From assembly GCA_016709875.1 (NCBI GenBank), contig JADJLZ010000011.1, positions 124,001 through 188,000 on the forward strand: 64,000 nt of DNA, read 5' to 3'. The translations under genes were made by a program, and so were the position numbers. Below, in pieces: positions 51,455 to 59,788 of this stretch. The stretch comes from Planctomycetota bacterium (GTDB lineage: Bacteria; Planctomycetota; UBA1135; GCA-002686595). The notes under the pieces were generated by a model. That model worked only from the letters and a program-made list of their open reading frames with translations. It ran no database searches and was not told the origin of the DNA. Positions within the stretch are counted from its first letter, which is position 1. Each line of letters starts with the position of its first letter.

Positions 51455-52318
51455 ATGGGCCAGTCCAGTGCAGCCGAACACGCCGAATACCGCACGCGCC
51501 AGCGCGAGCAGTGGGCCATCTCGGCGCAGGCCTGGAAACGCTGGTGGGCGCGCTTCGAGGAGGGCGCGGGCGCTCTCTCCAAGCGCATCGTGAGCGCGGC
51601 GGGGATCGAGCCTGGCATGCGCGTGCTCGACCTGTGCACCGGGCTGGGCGAGCCCGGCCTGCGCGTCGCGCGCGCGGTCGGGAGCGCGGGCCGCGTCGTC
51701 GGCGCCGACCTTGCGCGGCCGATGCTCGAGTTCGCCCGCGAGCGCGCAGCTGAAGCGCGGCTCTCGAACATCAGCTTCGCGGAGATGGAAGGCGAGCACC
51801 TGGGGCTCGCCGCGCAGGCCTTCGACGCGGCGACGTTTCGCTGGGGCCCGATGCTGATGGACGACCCGGTCGCGAGCCTGCGCGAGGTGCGCCGCGTGCT
51901 GAAACCGGGCGCGCGCCTGGGCGTCTCGGTCTGGGGCACCGGCAAGGAGGTGCCGTTCATCGCGCTCGCGGGAATCGTCGCGGAGGAGATCGGCGGGATC
52001 GCACGGCCGCCGCCGGGGACTCCCGGGCCGCTGCGCATGGGCCGCGCGGGGGAACTCGAGACGGCGCTCGCGGATGCGGGCTTCACCGACGTGCGCTGCG
52101 AGGCCGTGGAGGTCGTGATGAGCTTCACGAGTGCCGCGCAGTACGTCGAGTTCACGCGCGACGCGTCGACCACGCTGCGCCAGAAGCTCGATCAGCAGCC
52201 CGAGGCTGTGCGCACGGGCGTCTGGAAGGAGCTCGAGCGGCGCGCGGGCGAGCTGGCGGAGACGAGCGGCGAGTTGCGCCTTTCGAACCGCTGCTGGTGC
52301 GCGGGGGCGCGGGCCTGA
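51455..52318 (+). CDS. UbiE/methyltransferase-11-type SAM methyltransferase
   Basis: 287 residues from the ATG at 51455; the ATG at 51443 adds four residues. MRVLDLCTGLGEPGLRVA is the SAM loop and VVGADLARPMLEFARERA the next acidic strand; VLKPGARLGVSVWG marks the late part of the fold. This is the class of quinone, sterol and small-molecule methyltransferases. It ends one base before the convergent ispH stop. No specific substrate can be read from the context. Confidence 0.8.
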   Translation: MGQSSAAEHAEYRTRQREQWAISAQAWKRWWARFEEGAGALSKRIVSAAGIEPGMRVLDLCTGLGEPGLRVARAVGSAGRVVGADLARPMLEFARERAAEARLSNISFAEMEGEHLGLAAQAFDAATFRWGPMLMDDPVASLREVRRVLKPGARLGVSVWGTGKEVPFIALAGIVAEEIGGIARPPPGTPGPLRMGRAGELETALADAGFTDVRCEAVEVVMSFTSAAQYVEFTRDASTTLRQKLDQQPEAVRTGVWKELERRAGELAETSGELRLSNRCWCAGARA

Positions 52319-53245
52319 CTAGCGCGCGAGCTCTTCCGGCAGCTTGAACTCGACGCCCTCGGGCGCGCCCTGCATCTCCTGCACGTCGTCGACGCCGAGC
52401 TCCTTGAGGCGCTCGATGACCTGCCGCACGAGTCCCTCGGGCGCGCTCGCGCCGGCGGTCACGCCGATCTTGCGCGCTGCTTCGAGCCACTCGCCGCGGA
52501 TCTCGCGCGCGTTGTCGATCAAGTAGCTGCGCACGCCCTTGCGCGCGCCGAGCTCGGCCAGGCGGTTGGAGTTCGAGCTGTTCTTCGAGCCGATCACGAG
52601 CAGCACGTCGAGACCCTCGTCGGCGAGTTGCTTGACCGCGTTCTGGCGGTTCTGCGTGGCGTAACAGATGTCCTTCAGCTCGGGGCCCTTGATCGCGGGG
52701 AAGCGCCGCACGAGCGCCTCGATCACCTCGCGCGTGTCGTCGATCGAGAGCGTGGTCTGCGTGACGTAGGCCAGGCGCTCGGGATCGGCGATGACGAGCC
52801 GTTCGACCTCCTCGACCGTCGAGAGCACGGTCACGGGGCCCTCGATGCGGCCGCGCGTGCCCTCGACCTCGGGGTGGCCAGGGTGGCCGATCAGGATCAC
52901 GTGGTTGCCCTTGGCGCGGTACTGCTGCGCCTGCAGGTGCACCTTGGTCACGCGCGGGCTGGTCGCGTCGATGATCTTGAGGCCGCGGCGCTCGGCGCTG
53001 CGCACGACCTCGTCGGAGACGCCGTGTGCGCTGAAGATCGTGACCGAGCCCGAGGGGACCTCCTCGAGCGTGTCGACGAACTTCACGCCGCGGCTCGAGA
53101 GGTCGCTGACGACGTGCGTGTTGTGCACGATCTCGTGCAGGACGTAGACGGGCGCGCCGTGGAGCTCGAGCGCGCGCTCGACGATCTCGATCGCGCGGTC
53201 GACACCGGCGCAGAATCCGCGCGGGTTGGCGAGGCGCACCTCCAC
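52319..53245 (-). CDS. ispH: 4-hydroxy-3-methylbut-2-enyl diphosphate reductase, with one Fe-S ligand Cys replaced by Ser
   Basis: 308 residues, full length for IspH, the last enzyme of the MEP isoprenoid pathway (HMBPP to IPP and DMAPP). Cys12 (GFCAGV) and Cys194 (DICYATQNRQ) are present, as are VLHEIVHN, FSAHGVS, GHPEVEGT, TQTTLS and SKNSSNSNRLAE. At residue 96, where the third cluster ligand Cys is expected (DATCP in E. coli), the codon at 52958-52960 reads AGC, giving DATSPRVTKVH. The rest is normal, so this may be a Ser-ligated cluster or a single-base error. A [2Fe-2S] ferredoxin gene ends one base before its start and may supply electrons. Confidence 0.93.
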   Translation of the reverse strand: MEVRLANPRGFCAGVDRAIEIVERALELHGAPVYVLHEIVHNTHVVSDLSSRGVKFVDTLEEVPSGSVTIFSAHGVSDEVVRSAERRGLKIIDATSPRVTKVHLQAQQYRAKGNHVILIGHPGHPEVEGTRGRIEGPVTVLSTVEEVERLVIADPERLAYVTQTTLSIDDTREVIEALVRRFPAIKGPELKDICYATQNRQNAVKQLADEGLDVLLVIGSKNSSNSNRLAELGARKGVRSYLIDNAREIRGEWLEAARKIGVTAGASAPEGLVRQVIERLKELGVDDVQEMQGAPEGVEFKLPEELAR

Positions 53246-53246
53246 G

Positions 53247-53654
53247 TCAGTGTTCCTCGCTGACCAGGTTGCGGTTCCAGCTGGGGACCTCGACCACGAC
53301 GTCGGAGCTGCCGTTGGGGACCGCCTGGCACGCCAAGCGCGAGTTCGGCGTCAGGCCCGGCGCGTTGTCGAGCTGGTCGTCCTCCTCCTCGGTCGCGGCG
53401 GGGCAGGAGCCGAGGCCCTGCTTCACGATCACGTGGCAAGTCGAGCAGGCGACGACACCGCCGCAGGCGTGGTCGATCTCGACGCCGTTGCCGAGTGCGA
53501 TCTCGAGGATCGAGCCCTTCTGGCCGTCGCGCGAGTAGGGGAGCTTCGCGGGGTCGACCTCGACGGTGACGTTCGCCGGCAGGAAGGTCAGCTTGTAGGC
53601 GCGCGTCGGCGGCGGAGGCGCGGGGCGCTTGACGTAGGGGTTCGTTCCACCCAT
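53247..53654 (-). CDS. [2Fe-2S] ferredoxin, plant/adrenodoxin type
   Basis: 135 residues from the ATG at 53654. After a Pro-rich N-terminus (KRPAPPPPTRAYKL), the ferredoxin fold carries CGGVVACSTC (Cx5Cx2C) and, about 30-40 residues later, LACQ for the fourth ligand. It is a soluble cytoplasmic electron carrier. It lies 13 bases after the DEAD-box helicase gene and one base before ispH, which needs two electrons per turnover, so a donor role to IspH is a reasonable inference. Confidence 0.9.
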   Translation of the reverse strand: MGGTNPYVKRPAPPPPTRAYKLTFLPANVTVEVDPAKLPYSRDGQKGSILEIALGNGVEIDHACGGVVACSTCHVIVKQGLGSCPAATEEEDDQLDNAPGLTPNSRLACQAVPNGSSDVVVEVPSWNRNLVSEEH

Positions 53655-53667
53655 GGGCTTGCCGTGC

Positions 53668-55461
53668 TCAATCGGCGTCGCGCCTGGGACGCCCCGTGTG
53701 ACCTGTGCGGCGCGGGGGCGCTGCGGGAGCGCGCTCGCCGCTGTGCGGTCTGCGGGCGGGTGCGGGCGTGTGGGCGGCGGGCTTGTGCGGCGCCGGTGCG
53801 TGGCTGCGCGGTGCGTGGCTGCGCGGTGCGTGCTCGCGGGGCGCGCGCTCGCGCGGTGCGTGCTCGCGCGTCGCGTGCTCGCGCGTCGTGCGCTCGCGAG
53901 GCGCGTGTTCGCGCGGAGCAGGCGGACGCGCCGCGTGAGGGCGGGGTGCGTGCTCCCTCGGCGCTTGTTCACGGGGAGCATGCGAACGCGGTGCGTGCTC
54001 ACGCGGCGCGCGTTCGCGCGGGGCGTGTTCGCGAGAGACTCGTTCACGCGGCGCGTGCTCGCGAGAGACTCGTTCACGCGGCGCGTGCTCGCGCGGGGCG
54101 GCCTCTCTGCGCGGTGCCGGTTCCCGACGCGGGGCGGCGGCTTCCCGACGCGGCGCCGGCCGGTCCTCACGCGCTGCCGGTCGCTCTTCGCGCGGGGCTG
54201 TTTCCCTGCGCGGAGCGCTCGGGCGGGCCTGGCGGCTCGATCCGGGCAGCGGGACCTCGTCGATCGTCCAGGTGGCCTGCTTCTGGATCGGGATCCAGCG
54301 CCGGTCGTCGCGCGCGGAGACGAGCGTGATCGCAGCACCCTTGCGGCCCGCGCGGCCCGTGCGGCCGATGCGGTGCGTGTAGCCGGTGATGTCGCGCGGC
54401 ACGTCGTAGTTGATCACGTGCGTCACGTGGCTCACGTCGAGGCCGCGCGAGGCGACGTCGGTGGCGACGAGCGCCTTGACCTCGCCGGTGCGGAACGCGC
54501 TCATCACGCGGAAGCGCGCGGCCTGGTCGTAGCCGCCGTGCAGCGCCTTGATCGAGTAGGGCAGGCGCTCGAGACGCCGATAGAGCCGGTCGACGTCCTC
54601 GCGGCGGCCGCAGAAGATGAGCAGCACGTCCTTCTCGTCGCACTGCTCGATCATGCGGATCAGCGCGAGCGGCTTGTCCTCGTCGCCGACCGACATCCAG
54701 CTCTGCTGGATGTTGTCGACGGTCTTCACGCCGCTCGCGGTGGCCACCTCGGCCGGCGTGCGCGTGTGCTTGCGCGCGAGCTTCAAGAGCGCGGGCGGGA
54801 AGGTGGCCGAGAAGAGCAGCGTCTGCCGTTCCTCGGGGATGTACGAGAGGATCATCTCGACGTCGTCGAGGAAGCCGATCTCGAGCATCTCGTCGGCCTC
54901 GTCGAGCACGGCGAACTCCGTCCAGGGGAAGGAGAGGAAACGCTGCTTGTAGAGGTCGAGCACGCGTCCGGGCGTGCCGACGACGACCTGCGCGCCGGCC
55001 TTGAGCGCGCGGATCTGGCCGTCCATCGGTTCGCCGCCGACGATCAGCGCGACCTTGATGCCGCGCGGCTCGCCGAGTTGCTTGAGCACGGTCGCGACCT
55101 GTTCGGCGAGTTCGCGCGTGGGCGTCAGCACAAGCCCGAGCACGCTCGCGCGCGCGGGGTCGATCTTCGACATCATAGGCGCGCCGAAGGCGAGCGTCTT
55201 GCCCGTGCCGGTCTCGGCCTTGGCGATGACGTCCTTGCCCTCGAGCACCGGGCCGATCGCCAGGCACTGGATCGGCGTGGGCTTGGTGATGCCCATGGCC
55301 TCGATCGCGTCCTGCACGTGCGGTTCGAGCTGCCAGTGGCGGAATTGGTCGATCTCGGGCGGAGTCGCGGTCGGATGCAGGGGTTCGACGTCGGCGGACT
55401 GCGCGCGGGGGCCGTTGGAGGAGCCGCGGCGGCCGGCGGGGTGGGATCGTTGCGGGCTCAA
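53668..55461 (-). CDS. DEAD-box RNA helicase with long Arg/His/Pro repeat tail
   Basis: 597 residues. The core (about 35-400) has all main motifs: Q motif TPIQ, AETGTGKT (81-88), PTRELAEQ, GTPGR, VLDEADEM (DEAD at 187-190), SAT, and HRIGRTGRAGR at about 363-373. Residues about 410-597 are low-complexity and basic, with repeated APREHAPRE/RERVSREHAPRE units, encoded by degenerate 18-bp tandem repeats at roughly 53830-54110. Such tails bind RNA or help phase separation in other helicases. Roles would be in ribosome assembly or mRNA turnover. Divergent from the lipoprotein gene at 55486. Confidence 0.93.
   Translation of the reverse strand: MSPQRSHPAGRRGSSNGPRAQSADVEPLHPTATPPEIDQFRHWQLEPHVQDAIEAMGITKPTPIQCLAIGPVLEGKDVIAKAETGTGKTLAFGAPMMSKIDPARASVLGLVLTPTRELAEQVATVLKQLGEPRGIKVALIVGGEPMDGQIRALKAGAQVVVGTPGRVLDLYKQRFLSFPWTEFAVLDEADEMLEIGFLDDVEMILSYIPEERQTLLFSATFPPALLKLARKHTRTPAEVATASGVKTVDNIQQSWMSVGDEDKPLALIRMIEQCDEKDVLLIFCGRREDVDRLYRRLERLPYSIKALHGGYDQAARFRVMSAFRTGEVKALVATDVASRGLDVSHVTHVINYDVPRDITGYTHRIGRTGRAGRKGAAITLVSARDDRRWIPIQKQATWTIDEVPLPGSSRQARPSAPRRETAPREERPAAREDRPAPRREAAAPRREPAPRREAAPREHAPRERVSREHAPRERVSREHAPRERAPREHAPRSHAPREQAPREHAPRPHAARPPAPREHAPRERTTREHATREHAPRERAPREHAPRSHAPRSHAPAPHKPAAHTPAPARRPHSGERAPAAPPRRTGHTGRPRRDAD
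53830..54110 (-). repeat. Degenerate 18-bp tandem repeats coding for the helicase tail
   Basis: Units that read as GCGCGxGGCGCGTGCTCG-like on the plus strand recur through this span and encode PREHAPRE-type hexapeptides. One 36-bp unit (RERVSREHAPRE) is duplicated almost exactly near 54030-54090. Confidence 0.7.
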
Positions 55462-55485
55462 GGAGTCTCTGCTGTTCTATTGCTC

Positions 55486-56205
55486 ATGGAATGGTTGGCC
55501 AATGAGGGTAACCGAAAGCGGGGGGCACAGGAACCCCGGGCCCGTTTGGCCCTCCTCGCCCCGCTCGCAATGCTCTGCGCGGCGTCCTGTCGCTCGCTCG
55601 AGATCACGCCCGCCGCACTGCGCGAAAAGGGCGGGCGTGCCCCGGAGCGCGCCGTGGCGCTCGCGCGCTGGGAAGAGTCGATCGGGTTGATGAACGAGTT
55701 CCTCGCCTCGAGTTGCCGGCGCACGCTGCCCGAGGGCCGTTTCGCGCTCGCGGGCGAGGGCATGACCTTCACGAGCGCGAGCGGCCAGACTTGGCCGATC
55801 CAGGTGTGCGCGACGACCTGGGGCGATCTGGTGGTCGCAATCGGCTTCCGCGCGCAGGAGGGCCAGTGCGGCTTCTGCGTGGGCGCGACGCAGCTGCAAC
55901 CCGGCGAGGCGCGCGACGGCCTGCTCGACAACACCTTCTTTCGCCACCCGCAGGGTTTCTGGGAGGACGCGGCCTCGCTGGCCGAGGTGACGCTGCACGA
56001 GACGACGCACGTCGTGCTGCGCGAGGGCACGATCGGTCCCTGGAACACGCTCGGTTACTACCTCGTCTTGCTCACGTGCTGGAGTGGCGTGGAGCATCCC
56101 GCGGAGCGCCTGCCCTACGCGACGAGCGCGGAGTTCGAGCGCTTCCTCGCCGAGCGAGCGCACGGCCCAGCCGGTGCAGGCCTGCTATCGTGGAGGGCGC
56201 GATGA
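55486..56205 (+). CDS. Exported HExxH protein, possible zinc metallopeptidase (lipoprotein)
   Basis: 239 residues. A hydrophobic stretch (about 20-35) ends in CAASC (Cys35), which may be a lipobox although its -3 residue is not typical. LAEVTLHETTHVVLREG at residues 166-181 contains HETTH, the HExxH zinc motif, inside a plausible helix. The third ligand could be a Glu or His in the following GVEHPAER region, but this is a guess. Four Cys residues (VCATTW, CGFC) may form disulfides. It is coupled by ATGA to the propeller protein that follows. Confidence 0.6.
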   Translation: MEWLANEGNRKRGAQEPRARLALLAPLAMLCAASCRSLEITPAALREKGGRAPERAVALARWEESIGLMNEFLASSCRRTLPEGRFALAGEGMTFTSASGQTWPIQVCATTWGDLVVAIGFRAQEGQCGFCVGATQLQPGEARDGLLDNTFFRHPQGFWEDAASLAEVTLHETTHVVLREGTIGPWNTLGYYLVLLTCWSGVEHPAERLPYATSAEFERFLAERAHGPAGAGLLSWRAR

Positions 56206-57179
56206 TCGCGTTCGCCCTGCTGCTGGCCTGGATCGCTCCCGCCGCGCGCGAGGCGGCGCCGCTCGAGCTCGCGTTTCGCATCCCGCTGCCGGAGGTCGCC
56301 GGTCGCATCGACCACCTCGCGCTCGACGAAGAGCACGGGCGCCTCTACGTCGCGGCGCTCGGCAACGGTTCGCTCGAAGTGCTGGATCTGGAGCAGAAGC
56401 AGGTCTGGAAGCGTGCCGTCGGCCTCGCCGAGCCTCAAGGTGTCGTGTACCTAGCCGCGCGCGACGAAGTGTGGGTCTCCGAGGGCGGCGGCAACGTGCT
56501 CGATCTGTACCGCGGCGCCACGCTCGAACTCGTCGAGCGGCTGAAGCTCGGCCCCGACGGCGACAACCTGCGCTTCGACGCGCGCAAGGGCGAGCTGTGG
56601 CTGGGCTACTCCTCGGGCGCGCTGGCCTGGATCGATCCCGCCTCGCGCAAGGCGCTCGGCCGCGCGCGGTTGCCCGGACACCCCGAGGCCTTCGCGCTCG
56701 AGGCGCAGGGCGCGCGCGTCTTCGCCAATGTGCCCTCCGAACGCGGCGTGTGCGTGGTGGACCGCGAGAAGAAGGAACAGATCGCGTTCTGGCCGATCGC
56801 GAGCGCGCAGGCGAATTACCCGATGCTGCTGGTCGAGTCCGAAAAGCGCGTCTTTCTCGGCTGTCGCAGCCCGGGCAAGCTGATCGCGCTCGACACGGAC
56901 TCGGGCAAGGAGGCCCTTGCGCTCGAACTCTCGGGCGACGTCGACGATCTGTGGCTCGACGAGGCGCGCGGGCGCATCTACGCCTCCTGCGGCGCAGGCA
57001 CGCTGGACGTCTTCGCGCGTGGCGAGCAGCCCGGTACGTGGAAGCGCAGCACCTGCGTGGCGACGGCGAAGGGCGCGCGCACCTCGTGCTTCTCGGCCGC
57101 GCGCAAGCAGCTCTTCCTGGCCGTGCCCAGGGAGGGCGAGCGCGCCGCCGAGATCCGCGTCTACGCGACGCGCGAGTAG
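56202..57179 (+). CDS. Exported YncE-like beta-propeller protein
   Basis: 325 residues. A short signal peptide (about 1-18) precedes six to seven blades with the pattern DEEHGRLYVAALGNGSLEVLDLE, ARKGELWLGYSSGALAWIDP, ESEKRVFLGCRSPGKLIALDTDSG and EARGRIYASCGAGTLDVFARG. Proteins of this kind bind partners or ligands in the periplasm. Because its start overlaps the stop of the HExxH lipoprotein gene, the two proteins are probably made together and may work as a pair. Confidence 0.75.
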   Translation: MIAFALLLAWIAPAAREAAPLELAFRIPLPEVAGRIDHLALDEEHGRLYVAALGNGSLEVLDLEQKQVWKRAVGLAEPQGVVYLAARDEVWVSEGGGNVLDLYRGATLELVERLKLGPDGDNLRFDARKGELWLGYSSGALAWIDPASRKALGRARLPGHPEAFALEAQGARVFANVPSERGVCVVDREKKEQIAFWPIASAQANYPMLLVESEKRVFLGCRSPGKLIALDTDSGKEALALELSGDVDDLWLDEARGRIYASCGAGTLDVFARGEQPGTWKRSTCVATAKGARTSCFSAARKQLFLAVPREGERAAEIRVYATRE

Positions 57180-57236
57180 CGCTCCTCGCGCGGCCCGCTA
57201 GGATGGCCAGCCCCCGCCGGAGAAGGAATCTCGCAC

Positions 57237-58007
57237 GTGCTGATCGCAACCTGGAACGTCAACTCCGTCCGCGCGCGGCTGCCGCGCCTGCTCGACTGGC
57301 TCGAGAAGCGCAAGCCCGACGTCGTCCTGCTGCAGGAAACAAAATGCCAGGACGAGGCCTTTCCCGAGGAGGCCATCTCCGACGCGGGCTACAACTTCGC
57401 GCACTTCGGGCAGAAGACCTACAACGGCGTCGCGATCCTCGCGCGCAAGCGCATCGAGTCGGTGCAGCGCGGCATCACAGGCGGCGCGAATCCCGACGAG
57501 GAGCGGCGCGTGATCGCCGCGCAGGTCGAGGACGTCGTCTTCGTCAACCTGTACGTGATCAACGGCCAAGAGGTCGGCGCGCCGCGCTACTTCGACAAGC
57601 TCGGCTGGCTGGGTGATGTGCGCGAGTGGATCTGCGCCAACTTCTCCGTCCAGGAGAAGCTCGTCGTCGCCGGGGACTTCAACATCACCTTCGACGACCG
57701 CGACGTGCACGATCCCGAGCGCTGGCGCGAGAAGATCCTGTGCTCGACACCCGAGCGCGAGGCGCTCGCCTCGCTCTGCTCGATCGGCCTGAAGGACGCC
57801 TTCCGCAAGTTCCACGAAGAGGCCGGCCACTACACCTGGTGGGATTTTCGCACCAAGGGCTTCCAGTACGGAGCCGGCCTGCGCATCGATCACCTGTTGA
57901 TGTCGCCGCCGGCCTTCGAGAGCTGTCTGGCGAGCGAGGTCGACCTCGAGGCGCGCGGCGGCGAGAAGCCGAGCGACCACGCGCCCGTCCTCGCGACGCT
58001 CGCCTGA
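57237..58007 (+). CDS. xthA: Exodeoxyribonuclease III
   Basis: 256 residues from a GTG with AGAAGGA upstream. Catalytic motifs: ATWNVNSVRARL, LLQETKCQDEAFP with the metal-binding Glu, VVAGDFNITFDD with the Asp-Asn pair, GLRIDHLLMS, and the terminal SDHAPV with the Asp-His dyad. It repairs abasic sites and degrades DNA from 3' ends. It ends six bases from the convergent gene at 58014. Confidence 0.95.
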   Translation: MLIATWNVNSVRARLPRLLDWLEKRKPDVVLLQETKCQDEAFPEEAISDAGYNFAHFGQKTYNGVAILARKRIESVQRGITGGANPDEERRVIAAQVEDVVFVNLYVINGQEVGAPRYFDKLGWLGDVREWICANFSVQEKLVVAGDFNITFDDRDVHDPERWREKILCSTPEREALASLCSIGLKDAFRKFHEEAGHYTWWDFRTKGFQYGAGLRIDHLLMSPPAFESCLASEVDLEARGGEKPSDHAPVLATLA

Positions 58008-58013
58008 GCCGGA

Positions 58014-59030
58014 TCACCAGTCGATCGCGATCGCGTTCGTGACGTTCCAGGTGCTGCCCTGCGGCGCAGGGCAGAAGCCGGGGTTCGGGTCGCGGTAGTA
58101 GACCTGGTACCAGCGCGTCGTGCCGCTCGTGAGCGTGTCGCCGAGCGCCGCCGAACGCGCGCTGATCGAGGGATCGCCGGCTGCCGGCGCACTGACCACG
58201 CCGCCGGACGCGCTCTTCACATAGAGTCGCTTCAAGACGCCGCCGGTGCAGCGCAGCCCGTCGCCGAAGATGACCGGCGCGGCGAGCAGCTGGTTGCCCT
58301 GCAGGAAAACCGAGGATGCGTTCGGCAACTCGCCGCTCGAGGTCAGGACGAGCGCGTCGGGCGTGAGCGAGCCCAGTCCGCTGAGCAGCGCGCCGCCGCT
58401 TCCGATCGAGTTCTCGCAGCCGTGTCCTGCGATCCCCGCGTTCGAGCACGGGCAGGCGCTGGCCTGCGTGCCGTCGCCGAAGCACAGCGGCGTGCCGGTG
58501 TGGGGCAGCGAGAGCTCGAAGGCCGAGAAGTCGATGTCGATGAACGTGCCCGTGCCGCTGATCGTGAAGCCGAACACCGAGTAGAAGTTGCCCGACCAGC
58601 TCCCGAGGTTCTGTTCGGGGTCTGTTGAGCTGAACATCGAGCCGTTCACGTCCGAGAACGAGAAGCCGAGGTTCTTGCTGCCGGTCAGCGTGGCCGAGGC
58701 GATCACGCCGTCGACGGAGAAGTCCTGGTTGCGCATCGTCGCGCTCGGCGTGGCGCCGATGTTGACGACCGTGACGGGGCCCATCGTCATCGCCAGCGAG
58801 CTGGGGATGATGGCGAAGTTGGTGACGTGGCCCGGATTGACGTCGGTGCCGGGCGTCGTGACCTCGAACAGCAGGTGCGCGTTCTGGCCGACCGCGACGC
58901 CGGTGTACGCGCCCGTCGCGCCGCTCGCGCTCGCGACCGTGCCCCAGGCCTCGAAGCGGACCGTGCCGGCGAAGAGGGGAGTGGTGCTGGCGAGGAAGAA
59001 GAGGGAGGCGGAGAGGCAGCGCTTGAGCAT
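58014..59030 (-). CDS. Secreted protein with Cys-rich C-terminal module typical of planctomycetes
   Basis: 338 residues. Signal peptide ending near TPLFAGT (about residue 21). Residues about 22-175 resemble the beta-sandwich domains found in PEP-CTERM-like exported proteins (FTISGTGTFIDIDFSAFELSLP). The C-terminal 155 residues begin with CFGDGTQASACPCSNAGIAG and continue with HGCENS, GLGSLTPDALVLTSSGELP, FGDGLRCTGGVLKRLYVK and WYQVYYRDPNPGFC. I know this module from many secreted proteins of Poly30-like planctomycetes; its job is unknown but its terminal place suggests cell-surface attachment or sorting. Confidence 0.7.
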   Translation of the reverse strand: MLKRCLSASLFFLASTTPLFAGTVRFEAWGTVASASGATGAYTGVAVGQNAHLLFEVTTPGTDVNPGHVTNFAIIPSSLAMTMGPVTVVNIGATPSATMRNQDFSVDGVIASATLTGSKNLGFSFSDVNGSMFSSTDPEQNLGSWSGNFYSVFGFTISGTGTFIDIDFSAFELSLPHTGTPLCFGDGTQASACPCSNAGIAGHGCENSIGSGGALLSGLGSLTPDALVLTSSGELPNASSVFLQGNQLLAAPVIFGDGLRCTGGVLKRLYVKSASGGVVSAPAAGDPSISARSAALGDTLTSGTTRWYQVYYRDPNPGFCPAPQGSTWNVTNAIAIDW

Positions 59031-59143
59031 GGGATTCCCTGGTGGTTACGCAGGGCTCGTGCGGTGTGCGCGCGCTCGTGCGTGGAGTGCAACTCTAGCG
59101 GCGATTGCCGCGCGCTCGTGCTTCCTGCACCAAGAGGCAGTGC

Positions 59144-59788
59144 TCAGCCGAGGGGTTTCGAGGCGTGCGCGGCGAGGGCGCCGTGCGCGCGGCGTTCCAT
59201 GTCGCGCTCAGCGTAGACGCGCGCCGTCTCGACCGCGGGCAGCTGCAGCTTCTGGATCAGGATGTCGATCATGCACGCGTCGGCGAGGTCGGCGGGCAAC
59301 TCGTCGATCTCCTTGCAGCGCGAGCGGATCGCGCCTTCGAGCTCGCGGCGCAGCGCGGCACGCGCCTCAGCCCGGATCGGCAGCTCGATCAGCGGCTCGT
59401 AGCTGACACGTCGATAGAGGCGGTCGCTGGGCGCCTCGCGCACGCACACGCGGGCGAGGCCGATGAGCCAGATCAGGTAGCGCCGGCCGTCGGGGAGCTT
59501 CTCGTGGCGCGCGATCTCGCCCAGGCCCGCGACCGGGTGCACCGGCGGGCTGCCGGGGAGTTGGCTCGCATACTCGTCGGGGACCGTTCCGAGCACGAGC
59601 CGACCGTTCTGGTCGATCAGGTCGTCGATCAGCTGGCAGTAGCGCGGCTCGAAGATGTGCAGCGGCACGACACTGCCGGGGAACAGGAAGAAGCCCGGCA
59701 GCGGGAAGAGCGGCGCGATCGCGGGCGGAGCGGGGCGCGGGATGCAATCTCCGGAACTATCCACCGACTCCTCCGGTCCGCGTCTCAT
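59144..59788 (-). CDS. LON-substrate-binding-domain protein
   Basis: 214 residues. IAPLFPLPGFFLFPGSVVPLHIFEPRYCQLIDDL is characteristic of the N-terminal domain of Lon; here it stands alone, without the ATPase or protease parts. Such short proteins are common in bacteria and probably bind unfolded protein. A Pro-rich N-terminus precedes the domain. The ATG overlaps the stop of the upstream SirB1-like gene by four bases. Confidence 0.82.
   Translation of the reverse strand: MRRGPEESVDSSGDCIPRPAPPAIAPLFPLPGFFLFPGSVVPLHIFEPRYCQLIDDLIDQNGRLVLGTVPDEYASQLPGSPPVHPVAGLGEIARHEKLPDGRRYLIWLIGLARVCVREAPSDRLYRRVSYEPLIELPIRAEARAALRRELEGAIRSRCKEIDELPADLADACMIDILIQKLQLPAVETARVYAERDMERRAHGALAAHASKPLG

Noticed and set aside
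53668..54338. A longer reading frame extending the ferredoxin upstream to 54338
   Set aside because: The extension is antisense-frame translation of the helicase tail; the ATG at 53654 just before the ferredoxin fold is the natural start.
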